Shown piece after piece: positions 1 to 7,063 of a DNA stretch of 9,052 bases. Each line of letters begins with the position of its first letter. Position 1 is the first letter of the stretch. The translations under genes were made by a program, and so were the position numbers. Origin of the DNA: Deltaproteobacteria bacterium (GTDB lineage: Bacteria > Desulfobacterota > Desulfofervidia > Desulfofervidales > DG-60); assembly GCA_021163945.1 (NCBI GenBank), contig JAGGTC010000079.1:1-9052 (forward strand). Reading direction: 5' to 3'. The notes under the pieces were generated by a model that made no database searches, had not been told where the DNA came from, and was given only the letters and a program-made list of their open reading frames with translations.

Positions 1-90
1 GTCTCTACAAACTAAATTTGATTTAGAGATTGTCACTAGAAAGAGGTGTAAATATGTCTGGCCTATGTGCCTTAATAGCCTCATTTTGTC

Positions 91-119
91 TTGACATTTC
101 CTACTAGGTTAAATATAAA
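91..119 (+). promoter_or_regulatory. sigma70-type promoter of the small ORF / protease remnant unit
   Basis: A perfect TTGACA -35 box lies at 91-96 and TATAAA at 114-119, with an ideal 17-bp spacer. Transcription would start near 126, leaving a leader of about 40 nt that contains the GGAGG ribosome site of the small gene. The spacer holds a short dyad, CCTA-C-TAGG (100-108), which could be an operator but is too short to be convincing. This is the best-matching promoter in the window. Confidence 0.75.
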
Positions 120-166
120 AAATGGTAAGGGATAAATAGACAATAGGTGAGGAGGTGTGCGTATTT

Positions 167-361
167 ATGAAGAAGAAGAAAAAAAGTTTGAGGGAAATGG
201 TTGAGTTTTTAGATAAAAAAGCAAGAAAGGAAACCTTAAAAACTTTTGGTGAAGAAGGATACGAAAAATATTGCGAATTAACCAATCTTCTTGATGCTCA
301 GCAAGAAGAATCCCTTGATTTTACTCTTGTAGCGAGTGAAATAAATGCCTACTTGGGATGA
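167..361 (+). CDS. small Lys/Glu-rich hypothetical protein (64 aa)
   Basis: I do not recognise a family. The protein starts with five lysines in a row, then is charged and probably helical (EMVEFLDKKARKETL), and ends in a more apolar tail (LDFTLVASEINAYLG). It has no signal peptide and no membrane segment. I chose ATG 167 because GGAGG (151-155) lies 11 nt upstream. An in-frame GTG at 155 would overlap that site and add only four residues. A near-consensus promoter at 91-119 supports real expression. The stop at 359-361 overlaps the ATG (345) of the downstream protease-family gene by 17 nt, which suggests translational coupling and a shared function. The frame is intact although the downstream gene is broken. 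It could be a partner, regulator or substrate of the protease, but that is inference only. Confidence 0.7.
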   Translation: MKKKKKSLREMVEFLDKKARKETLKTFGEEGYEKYCELTNLLDAQQEESLDFTLVASEINAYLG

Positions 362-1120
362 ACTTCTCAAAGAGACCGAAGAATATCAGCCTCTTGCTCT
401 TTTTGATAAATATGTTCAAAAACTTGCTGAGGCTACCAGTCATACTATAATTTGCATATGTCTGCTTTTACAATTGCAAAACCGACGGTTCCCTCTCCTT
501 TTATTTCCATTGTGGATCAAGATATGGAAGGATTTATGACATGTGCTAAAGGCACAAACAAAGAATATCTTGATTTGATAATTCATTCTCCCGGTGGAGA
601 TTATGAAGCCACTAATTGGAAATCGTTTTGTTCCGGTAGGTGCAATTATAAGTGAATTTAAAAAAGCCTTTGGAGAAGTTTCCAAAAAACCAGAAACAGT
701 TATACTTTGGAGAGAGCGAATCAAGAATGTTCCTATTGGTTTAGTAGAATCTCTCCAAACAATGCAAGAAAACTCTTTAGCTTATTTAAAAGAACTCTTA
801 AAAAACGTAACTGCAAGGATAAAAAAGATGAGGATATAGAGCATGCAGCTAAAATTCTTAATTCTTATGCTTCTCATACCTCACATGGGAGGGGTATCTC
901 GTTGAAACAAGCTCAAGAAGATTTAAAGCTTAATGTAAAAGACATTCGGCAAGATCCAGAATTGGAAGATGGAGTTCTATCAATCTACCATGCAGGAATT
1001 ATTCTTTTTCAAAAGACACCAGCCTACAAAATAATAGGAAATAATTTAAAGCGTCACTATATAATGCAACAAATACCTCTTCCTAAAATTGAAATTGGAA
1101 AAAATCCCCCAAGTGAGTGA
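345..1120 (+). pseudogene. decayed SDH/SppA-like (ClpP-fold) serine protease
   Basis: Pieces in two frames join into one recognisable protein of the serine dehydrogenase proteinase family (PF01972-like). The N-terminal part (345 to about 450) reads PTWDELLKETEE and YVQKLAEAT. The next part (about 452-615) has FISIVDQDMEGFM and LIIHSPGGDYEAT. The third (about 610-800) has GNRFVPVGAIISEFKKAF. The last (about 805-1120) has SHGRGISLKQA, QDPELEDGVLSIYHA and AYKIIGNNL. The frame slips by -1 near 445-455, by +1 near 610-620 and by -1 near the A-run at 800-805. At the second break GGDYEAT runs almost directly into RFVPVGAI. In intact relatives, as I recall them, some 60-70 residues lie between these motifs, including the M-S-A-G-type nucleophile serine. 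The product therefore cannot be an active protease even if the frameshifts were bypassed. The ATG at 345 overlaps the upstream small gene. Confidence 0.85.
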
Positions 1121-1178
1121 GAGAAGGGGTCAGACAATTGCACATTTTGGGCAAGATACCTTTTATTTATTAAGTTTT

Positions 1179-1184
1179 TATAAT
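1179..1184 (+). promoter_or_regulatory. TATAAT -10 box immediately upstream of the hydrolase start
   Basis: A perfect TATAAT hexamer ends 6 nt before ATG 1191, so transcription would begin at or next to the A of the start codon. No good -35 box or extended -10 (TGn) is visible at the right distance. No ribosome site precedes the ATG, which fits a leaderless mRNA. In AT-rich DNA a chance match is possible. Confidence 0.4.
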
Positions 1185-1190
1185 GACTCT

Positions 1191-2081
1191 ATGGATATTC
1201 TGACCCATTTTCTTGTAGGATATGATTTATCCAAGGCCTTATCTCCCCCACTTAAGTATTCAAATGAGGCATTGATCATAGGGGCAATTTTACCAGACAT
1301 TGACCACATCCCCATATTTATAAAGAAAAATCAATATTTTAAGTACCACCGCACACTGACACACTCACTCACTATGGCCCCACTACTTTCAATAATGTTT
1401 GCCTTTTTTATAAAATACTGGGATAGAGATGGTTCATTTTGGTTATATGCAGCCCTTATATTAATAGGCATTCTCAGCCACATTGGCCTAGATATAGTGG
1501 TTCCCTATGGCATCAAATTGTTTTATCCCCTCAGAAAGTGGTACTATCGGGATTGGGTATGTGTAATAGATGGGGTAATCTTAGTACTATTGCTTATACC
1601 CTTGTTAGGGCAACACCTCTTTAGACAATATATTTTTTATCTATCCCTTTTTTTGGTTATTTGTTTTATCCTGTTTCGTGGCTATATTCACTATAGAATT
1701 ACTGACTATCTAAAAAAGGGGTATGCAGGGTCAAGCTCATTGGGGGTGATGCCCACGCCCCTAAATCCATTTAAATGGTGGGTAATAATAGATAGGCAGA
1801 GTGAATATGAGTGCTTTTATTTTAATTTCTTTAATAAGAGAAGGGTTAATGTGAAATATTTCCCAAAAAATTTAGATAGTCCCTTAATCGGCCTATCTTC
1901 ATTGGCAGGGTATTTTCTCTCTTGGGCCCGTTTTCCCTCCATGCAAATAGTCTCACAATCAGATAAAAGGGTAGCCTATTTAGGGGACCTTCGCTTTTAT
2001 AATCCCTACCACCGCACACTTACCTTATGCCTTTTAGTAGATAGATATGGAAAATTAGAAAAGGAAAAAATTATACTATAA
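1191..2081 (+). CDS. YdjM-family membrane-bound metal-dependent hydrolase
   Basis: This is a 296-residue protein of the YdjM/DUF457 family (PF04307-like): inner-membrane proteins with a histidine/aspartate metal site whose substrate is not firmly established. Hallmark motifs are present in order: THFLVG at the N-terminus (H6), LPDIDH (34-39), HRTLTHS (53-59) and SHIGLD (96-101). Hydrophobic segments lie at about 62-76, 85-105, 124-140 and 146-163. A soluble C-terminal part has the usual PLNPFKWW (190-197), ARFPS (246-250) and GDLRF (265-269) blocks. ATG 1191 is preferred because the family begins at M-D-x-x-THF; in-frame upstream starts only add residues that overlap the protease remnant. There is no ribosome site. 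The gene heads a likely unit with the recombinase 49 nt downstream. An oddity is that YHRTLT occurs twice (52-57 and 273-278), encoded by the same 14 bases. Confidence 0.88.
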   Translation: MDILTHFLVGYDLSKALSPPLKYSNEALIIGAILPDIDHIPIFIKKNQYFKYHRTLTHSLTMAPLLSIMFAFFIKYWDRDGSFWLYAALILIGILSHIGLDIVVPYGIKLFYPLRKWYYRDWVCVIDGVILVLLLIPLLGQHLFRQYIFYLSLFLVICFILFRGYIHYRITDYLKKGYAGSSSLGVMPTPLNPFKWWVIIDRQSEYECFYFNFFNKRRVNVKYFPKNLDSPLIGLSSLAGYFLSWARFPSMQIVSQSDKRVAYLGDLRFYNPYHRTLTLCLLVDRYGKLEKEKIIL

Positions 2082-2094
2082 TGCAAAGTTTGCC

Positions 2095-2124
2095 TTGCAT
2101 CTTACATCCTTTATCATGTATCAT
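2095..2124 (+). promoter_or_regulatory. possible weak promoter in front of the recombinase gene
   Basis: TTGCAT (2095-2100) and TATCAT (2119-2124) are separated by 18 bp. The -10-like box ends 6 nt before ATG 2131. The -35 match is poor (3 of 6). The TTGCAT is also the right arm of a 6-bp inverted repeat with ATGCAA at 2081-2086, so it may have another role or none. Confidence 0.25.
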
Positions 2125-2130
2125 TTAGAT

Positions 2131-3024
2131 ATGTTTGATCACCTTTTAGATGAGTTTTATCAATTTTTGCTTTTAGAACGTGGTCTTTCCAAACTTACCT
2201 TGGAGGCCTATGCCCATGATTTACAGACATTTCAAGATTTTTTAAAAGAAAAGGGGATTGAAAGGCCAAAGGATGTAAAGGTTAAAGATATAGAAGAGTT
2301 TTTAGATAGACTAGCAGAGAATGGACTCTCTGCCCGAAGCAGGGCACGTATCCTCACAACAATAAGGACATTCTTTAAATTTCTGACCTATACAAGACGC
2401 CTTAAAGAAAGCCCTCTTTCTTTGATAGAATCCCCCAAATTTGAAAAAAAATTACCACAGACCCTAACCTTTAATGAGGTAGAGGCACTTTTGTCTCAAC
2501 CAAATTCAAAGACAGCAAGGGGAATAAGGGATACCGCTATCCTAGAGCTATTATATGCAACTGGGATGAGGGTCTCAGAGCTGGTCCACCTAAAATTAAA
2601 TCAGCTTTATTTAGAAGAGGGCTATATTCAAGTTGTAGGAAAGAGGGGAAAAGAACGGATTATCCCTATAGGCAGCAGGGCAAAGGAGGCATTGGATAAA
2701 TATCTGCACAAAGTAAGACCACAATTACTTAAGGGAAAGTCCTCCCCTTATCTTTTTATTGGGTATAAGGGACGTCCCCTAACACGTCAAGGCCTTTGGG
2801 AGATTATTAAAAAATACACTAGGCAAGCCGGAATTTTTAAGGAAATCAGTCCTCATACCCTAAGGCACTCCTTTGCCACTCATCTCTTAGAGGGGGGCGC
2901 GGATTTAAGGGCAGTGCAAACTATGTTGGGGCATGCGTCCATTACTACCACTCAGATATACACCCATGTAACAAAAGAGCATTTAAGGGAAGTCTATGCC
3001 AAGTTCCACCCGAGGGCAAAGTAA
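2131..3024 (+). CDS. xerD: tyrosine recombinase XerD/XerC type
   Basis: This is a 297-residue site-specific tyrosine recombinase that resolves chromosome dimers at dif near division, normally under FtsK control. The N-terminal SAM-like core-binding domain (about 1-90) contains LLLERGLSKLTLEAYAHDL. The catalytic domain (about 110-290) has all six active-site residues: R147 (ATGMRVSEL), K171 (VVGKRGKERIIPI), H242 and R245 (PHTLRHSFATHLL), H268 (MLGHASITTTQ) and the nucleophile Y277 (QIYTHV). Length and residue positions are almost those I recall for E. coli XerD. ATG 2131 gives the family-standard N-terminus; in-frame ATG 2116 and TTG 2095 would add 5 and 12 residues. No ribosome site is visible. 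The last 29 nt overlap the start of the next gene. No att sites, phage genes or integron features flank it, so a housekeeping Xer role is far more likely than a mobile-element integrase. XerC versus XerD cannot be settled here. Confidence 0.93.
   Translation: MFDHLLDEFYQFLLLERGLSKLTLEAYAHDLQTFQDFLKEKGIERPKDVKVKDIEEFLDRLAENGLSARSRARILTTIRTFFKFLTYTRRLKESPLSLIESPKFEKKLPQTLTFNEVEALLSQPNSKTARGIRDTAILELLYATGMRVSELVHLKLNQLYLEEGYIQVVGKRGKERIIPIGSRAKEALDKYLHKVRPQLLKGKSSPYLFIGYKGRPLTRQGLWEIIKKYTRQAGIFKEISPHTLRHSFATHLLEGGADLRAVQTMLGHASITTTQIYTHVTKEHLREVYAKFHPRAK
2985..2990 (+). promoter_or_regulatory. ribosome binding site supporting the nucleotidyltransferase start
   Basis: AAGGGA lies inside the recombinase coding sequence, 5 nt before ATG 2996. 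It supports that ATG as the start even though the two genes then overlap by 29 nt. No other in-frame ATG, GTG or TTG follows until inside the conserved DHH motif region. Confidence 0.55.
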
Positions 3025-5650
3025 AAATAAGAAGATTACATTAATTGCCACCCATGAAAATGCAGATTTTGATGGTCTGGGTTCGATGGTAGCGGCAAGG
3101 AGGCTATACCCCGGGGCCATTCCTATTGCGCCCAGCAGTCAAGAAAAGGGGGTACGTGAATTCATGCTCAGTACAGCCATGGATTACTTTAAGCTCTTTC
3201 AGCTAAAGGACATAGATCCAGACCAGGTAGAAAGGGTGGTTTTGGTAGATACAAGTCAACTTTCACGCATTGGCCCCCTGGCAGAGATAGTAAAAAGGGA
3301 GGGTGTGGAGGTACATATCTATGACCACCACCCCCCTTCTGAGGATGATATTCCAGCAAAATTGTCGGTAATTAGGCCTGTAGGGGCTGCGGTGACTATC
3401 CTCACCCATATCCTTAAAGAAAAGGGGATATGCCCCACCCCAGAAGAGGCCACAGTGATGGCCATAGGCCTTTATGAGGATACAGGCTCCTTCACATTTC
3501 GTTCTACTACTAAAGAGGACTTTGAGGCAGCTGCCTATCTTATTGGATGTGGGGCCAATCTAAATGTGATAGCCGAATTGGTCTCTCACAGGCTTACTGC
3601 TGAGGAGGTTGATTTACTAAATAGTTTAATCCATGGGGCAAATACCCACTTTATCCATGATATCCCTATCGTCATTAGCAAGGTCTCAGTGGAGGAATAC
3701 ATCAGGGACTTTGCAGCATTGGTAAACAAGTTTATGGAAATCGAAAACATGCCCGTGGTTTTTACCTTGGTACGTATGGAAAATCGCATATTTATAGTAG
3801 CACGTAGCAGATTGCCAGAGGTAAATGTGGCAGAGATCTTGTCGGCATTTGATGGAGGTGGCCACCCCACCGCTGCCTCGGCTGTTGTCAAGGATTTGAC
3901 ACTAATAGAGGTAGAGGGAAGGCTCTTAGATATATTAAATAAGAAGGTTACCCCCCTTAAGGTTGCAAAGGATATCATGTCTTATCCAGTAAGGTCTATC
4001 TCCCAAGACACAAAGATAAAGGAGGCAGAGGCAATTTTGGTTCATTATGATGTAAATGCCCTCCCTGTGATGGATGATGAGAAGTTAGTAGGCATTATCA
4101 CCCGCCCAGTAGTAGATAAGGCCATCTTTCATGGTCTAAAAGACCTACCCGTAAAGAGATTTATGACTACAAGTTTTCCTATACTTACCCCAGATGCCCC
4201 ATTAATAGAGATCAAAAAGGCTATCCTTCAGCACAAGCAAAGGTCAGTCCCTGTTGTAGAAAATGGAAAATTGGTAGGCATAATTACCAGAAAAGACCTC
4301 CTTCACTACCTTTTGACTAGCCCTTCTAGCTTTTTTGGGGGACTTGAGGCAAAGAGGCCAAGGCGAAAATTCATCACATCGCTCATGTATGAACGCCTGC
4401 CGAGGAGGATTATAGATTTGTTAAAAAAAATTGGGGAGATTTCCGATAGTGTTGGATACAGTGTCTACGCAATAGGTGGTTTCATCCGTGATTTACTCTT
4501 GAGGCGGAGGAATCTTGATATAGATATTGTAGTAGAGGGTGATGCCATTATAGTGGCAAAAAAGTTTGGGGAGGCCTTAGGGGCAAGGGTCCACTCCCAT
4601 CCAAAGTTTGGTACAGCCGTAGTAATTTTCCCTGATGGCTTTTCCATAGATATAGCCACTGCCAGGACTGAATTTTATGAGACACCAGGTGCATTGCCTA
4701 TAGTGGAGACAAGTTCCCTCAAACTGGATCTATACAGAAGGGACTTTACGATAAATACATTAGCAGTGAAGCTGAACCCAAAAGAATTTGGATTATTGCT
4801 GGACTTCTTTGGTGCCCAGCAGGATATAAAACAGGGGATAATTCGGGTATTGCATAATTTAAGCTTTGTAGAAGACCCTACAAGGATACTTAGGGCAGTA
4901 CGTTTTGAGCAGCGATTTGGCTTCAAGATTGAAAAACATACATTGAACCTTATATATCAGGCTGGACGTATAAATCTTTTGGAAAATATAAGTGGTGCTA
5001 GGATTTGGCATGAACTAAAGCTTATCTTTGAAGAGACCAATCCATCCGCAATCTTAAAGAGGCTGCATGAATTAAATGCCTTAAAGTTTCTGTATCCAAG
5101 CATTGTTTGGAATGATGCCCTAGAGGGGCTATTTAGGGAAATTAGGGCAGTTTTTTCCTGGTTTGACCTTCTTTATTTGAAGAGGGATTATGAAAAGAGC
5201 TTGGTATATCTCTTGGGGCTTGCCGATGGTCTAAATAAAAAAGACATAAATTTGTTTTTAGAGAAATTGGACTTTTCAGAGGGGCTGAGAAAACAGATAT
5301 TAGAAAAGAGACAACTAATCTTAGAGATTTATAATAAGTGGAGGACTGCTCCAGATATCTTGCCCTCTGAAATCTATTTTACCCTTAAGGACATTCCAAC
5401 AGAGTATCTCCTTTATTTGATGGCAAAGATGCCTAAAGAAAAAAAGGAATTTATATCTAGCTATTTTGTCAAATTAAAGGATATAAAGACCATACTTACC
5501 GGGGAAGACTTAAAGGCTATGGGTTTTAAACCAGGCCCTATCTTTAGGGAGATTTTGGAGGGCCTCCTTAAGGCGAAATTGAATGGGAGGGTAAAGACGA
5601 GGGTAGATGAAGAGCGTTTTGTCTTTGAAAAATTCTGGCACAGAAGATAG
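2996..5650 (+). CDS. DHH-CBS-tRNA nucleotidyltransferase fusion (probable A-adding enzyme)
   Basis: This 884-residue cytoplasmic protein probably completes the 3' CCA end of tRNA. Domains in order follow. A DHH phosphoesterase (about 12-165) has HENADFDGLGS (20-30), VLVDTS (82-87), DHH (110-112) and EDTG (161-164). A DHHA1 domain follows (about 220-312, GGGHPTAAS at 287-295). Two CBS domains lie at about 325-378 and 386-440. A class II nucleotidyltransferase head (about 485-640) has GGFIRD (494-499), the metal pair D508/D510 (LDIDIVVEGDA), D552, RRDFTIN (581-587) and EDPTRILRAVRFE (626-638). The RNA-binding region runs to the C-terminus, and there is no HD domain. All visible catalytic motifs are intact. 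In the family, this architecture is known for A-adding enzymes that work with a separate CC-adding enzyme, for example in Aquifex and Geobacter. Poly(A) polymerase activity is the alternative. The start overlaps the recombinase gene, so the two are probably translated from one mRNA. Confidence 0.9.
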   Translation: MPSSTRGQSKNKKITLIATHENADFDGLGSMVAARRLYPGAIPIAPSSQEKGVREFMLSTAMDYFKLFQLKDIDPDQVERVVLVDTSQLSRIGPLAEIVKREGVEVHIYDHHPPSEDDIPAKLSVIRPVGAAVTILTHILKEKGICPTPEEATVMAIGLYEDTGSFTFRSTTKEDFEAAAYLIGCGANLNVIAELVSHRLTAEEVDLLNSLIHGANTHFIHDIPIVISKVSVEEYIRDFAALVNKFMEIENMPVVFTLVRMENRIFIVARSRLPEVNVAEILSAFDGGGHPTAASAVVKDLTLIEVEGRLLDILNKKVTPLKVAKDIMSYPVRSISQDTKIKEAEAILVHYDVNALPVMDDEKLVGIITRPVVDKAIFHGLKDLPVKRFMTTSFPILTPDAPLIEIKKAILQHKQRSVPVVENGKLVGIITRKDLLHYLLTSPSSFFGGLEAKRPRRKFITSLMYERLPRRIIDLLKKIGEISDSVGYSVYAIGGFIRDLLLRRRNLDIDIVVEGDAIIVAKKFGEALGARVHSHPKFGTAVVIFPDGFSIDIATARTEFYETPGALPIVETSSLKLDLYRRDFTINTLAVKLNPKEFGLLLDFFGAQQDIKQGIIRVLHNLSFVEDPTRILRAVRFEQRFGFKIEKHTLNLIYQAGRINLLENISGARIWHELKLIFEETNPSAILKRLHELNALKFLYPSIVWNDALEGLFREIRAVFSWFDLLYLKRDYEKSLVYLLGLADGLNKKDINLFLEKLDFSEGLRKQILEKRQLILEIYNKWRTAPDILPSEIYFTLKDIPTEYLLYLMAKMPKEKKEFISSYFVKLKDIKTILTGEDLKAMGFKPGPIFREILEGLLKAKLNGRVKTRVDEERFVFEKFWHRR

Positions 5651-5688
5651 CTTAAGATTGCCTTAATTCAATCTTGTTTAAGATAAGC
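5650..5688. terminator. weak hairpin at the convergent gene ends
   Basis: AAGATTG (5654-5660) and CAATCTT (5669-5675) form a 7-bp stem around an 8-nt loop. An outer GCTTA/TAAGC pair (5650-5654 and 5684-5688) partly competes for the shared base 5654. The structure begins at the stop of the tRNA nucleotidyltransferase and lies within the last codons of the MFS gene. It is AT-rich and lacks a clear T-run on either strand, so it is at best a weak bidirectional terminator. Confidence 0.3.
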
Positions 5689-6920
5689 ATCCCAATGAGA
5701 AAGAAACTTGCCAAGAAGATGATAGAATATCGCAAACTTCCAGTAATATCCCTAATGATGCCAAATCCCAATGGTCCTAAAATGGCCGAGAACTTTTGGC
5801 TAATTGCATAAAATCCAAAGAATTCACTCTCATGCCCACTGGGAATAAGCATGGCATAAAGGGAACGACTTAGTGCTTGACTGCCTCCTAAGATAAGACC
5901 AATAATTATACCCAAGACCCAAAAACCAATTTCTCCTTTCATAAAGAAGGCATAGACTGTTACTAAGACCCAAATGTTTAGAATGATAAGGAGAGTTGCC
6001 TTGGCCCCAATCTTTCTGGCCAATTTACCGAAAAATAAGGTTCCAGGGATGCCTATAAACTGCACCATTAGTAAAACGCCTATTAAAGTGGACTCTTTTA
6101 GCAGTAATTCAACTGCCCCAAAGACAATGGCTATAACAATTACTGTCTGTATACCCTCATTATAAATCAAAAAAGCAATGAGGAACCTTGTTGCCTGTCT
6201 GTGTTGGCCTAATCTCTTTATGATTTTAAAAATAGTTAAAAATCCTTGATAAACTTCCTTCCTCAAGGAAATAGAGACATTTCCATGCTCTTTAAGGAGG
6301 AAAAAGGTAGGGATAGAAAATATGGCCCACCAAAGCCCGACCAAAAGAAAACTAACCCGCATCCCCATTTCTTTGCTAGATAGACCAAACCACTGATATT
6401 TTGCAATTATAAGCAAATTGATGACAAGCATAATCCCCCCTCCCAAGTAACCATAGGCAAATCCCTTTCCTGAGATCCAGTCAATCTCCCCCTGTGCAAT
6501 ACTCCTTAGAAAGGCATTATAGAAGACATTGCTTCCTTCAAAACCAATGTTTGCTAATATAAATAGGATGATAGCAGCCCAGTAATCACCACCTTTAATA
6601 AAATAAAGAAACCCAGTGCACAAACAACCTAGGTAACAAAAGGCAAAGAGGAACTTTTTTCTTGTATGGGAAAGGTCGGCTATGGTCCCTAAAACAGGGG
6701 CAAACATAGCCACAAGCAGTGTGGATATAGATATTGAATAGGCCCACAAAGAGCTAGCGTGGGTCTTGAGTCCTAAACCAAAAAGGCCTAAGGAGATTCC
6801 CTCATGTGGGACAACATAACTAACAAAATAAAGGGGCAAAATGCCAGCCAATATCGTGGTGGCAAAGGCAGAATTAGCAAAGTCATAGATTAGCCAACCA
6901 AAGACCTCCCTATTTTTCAT
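5652..6920 (-). CDS. MFS transporter, UMF1 / Atg22-like family
   Basis: This is a 422-residue integral membrane protein with about twelve hydrophobic segments. The family signature at the first helix is present: GWLIYDFANSAFATTILAG, then LPLYF (8-32). The MFS loop 2-3 motif is seen as GTIADLSHTRKK (78-89). Loop GGSQALSRSLYAMLIPSG and the segment FFGFYAISQKFSAILGPLGF are also characteristic of UMF1 (PF11700-like) members. Such proteins resemble the yeast vacuolar amino-acid effluxer Atg22, but the bacterial substrate is generally unknown, so I name none. ATG 6920 gives the usual short N-terminus before the first helix; nearby ATGs at 6928 and 6936 are out of frame. There is no ribosome site. 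It converges on the tRNA nucleotidyltransferase gene with a single base between stops and diverges from the ABC permease. Confidence 0.9.
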   Translation of the reverse strand: MKNREVFGWLIYDFANSAFATTILAGILPLYFVSYVVPHEGISLGLFGLGLKTHASSLWAYSISISTLLVAMFAPVLGTIADLSHTRKKFLFAFCYLGCLCTGFLYFIKGGDYWAAIILFILANIGFEGSNVFYNAFLRSIAQGEIDWISGKGFAYGYLGGGIMLVINLLIIAKYQWFGLSSKEMGMRVSFLLVGLWWAIFSIPTFFLLKEHGNVSISLRKEVYQGFLTIFKIIKRLGQHRQATRFLIAFLIYNEGIQTVIVIAIVFGAVELLLKESTLIGVLLMVQFIGIPGTLFFGKLARKIGAKATLLIILNIWVLVTVYAFFMKGEIGFWVLGIIIGLILGGSQALSRSLYAMLIPSGHESEFFGFYAISQKFSAILGPLGFGIIRDITGSLRYSIIFLASFFLIGMLILNKIELRQS

Positions 6921-6926
6921 TTTTTC

Positions 6927-6957
6927 ATTTTATCATACTTTAATCCGTATTTTACAA
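6927..6957 (-). promoter_or_regulatory. candidate promoter of the MFS gene
   Basis: On the minus strand TTGTAA (6957-6952) and TAAAAT (6932-6927) are spaced by 19 bp. TAAAAT ends 6 nt before the start codon, so the transcript would begin at the ATG. An alternative -10 is TATGAT (6937-6932) with a short 14-bp spacer. Neither arrangement is ideal and the region is very AT-rich. Confidence 0.35.
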
Positions 6958-6972
6958 TGAGTTTTAATAGAC

Positions 6973-7002
6973 TTGACGCTAAGGCATTAAATTACGTATA
7001 AA
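6973..7002 (+). promoter_or_regulatory. sigma70-type promoter of the ABC importer
   Basis: TTGACG (6973-6978) and TATAAA (6997-7002) are separated by 18 bp, which puts transcription start near 7009. The resulting leader to ATG 7075 is about 66 nt. That is too short for a cobalamin riboswitch, and no clear Fur-box-like dyad is evident between the divergent genes. Confidence 0.6.
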
Positions 7003-7063
7003 AAAGAGAGATTTTTGGAGATAAAGATTAATAAAAAATTATGGAGGATAGAGGAATCTCTTT

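Noticed and set aside
2..29. Inverted repeat TCTCTA/TAGAGA near the left edge, considered as a terminator
   Set aside because: Only six pairs around a 16-nt AT-rich loop and no following T-run.
2..94. A 30-codon open frame at the left edge, possibly the tail of an upstream gene
   Set aside because: The length is within what chance gives, the translation matches nothing I recognise, and it runs into the -35 box.
800..806. A AAA AAC, a classical -1 slippery heptamer, in the correct phase at the third frame break of the protease remnant
   Set aside because: Programmed frameshifting would need the rest of the gene to be functional. Two other breaks and the missing catalytic block are present, so an ordinary indel in an A-run is the simpler explanation.
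1106..1129. CCCC/GGGG pairing at the end of the protease remnant, considered as a terminator
   Set aside because: The stem is only four pairs with a long loop and no T-run.
1089..1190. In-frame N-terminal extension of the YdjM-like protein from a start at 1089
   Set aside because: These codons overlap the C-terminus of the protease remnant and precede the family-typical M-D-x-x-THF start at 1191.
2131..3024. The tyrosine recombinase as the integrase of a mobile element or integron
   Set aside because: Length and active-site positions match housekeeping Xer proteins. There are no att repeats, tRNA gene, phage genes or cassette features, and the gene overlaps a housekeeping tRNA-processing gene.
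7007..7061. Long-range pairing AGAGATT/AATCTCT in the importer leader, considered as a riboswitch or attenuator stem
   Set aside because: It is seven weak pairs across about 40 nt, part of the left arm lies upstream of the predicted transcript start, and there is no recognisable B12-box or other riboswitch core.
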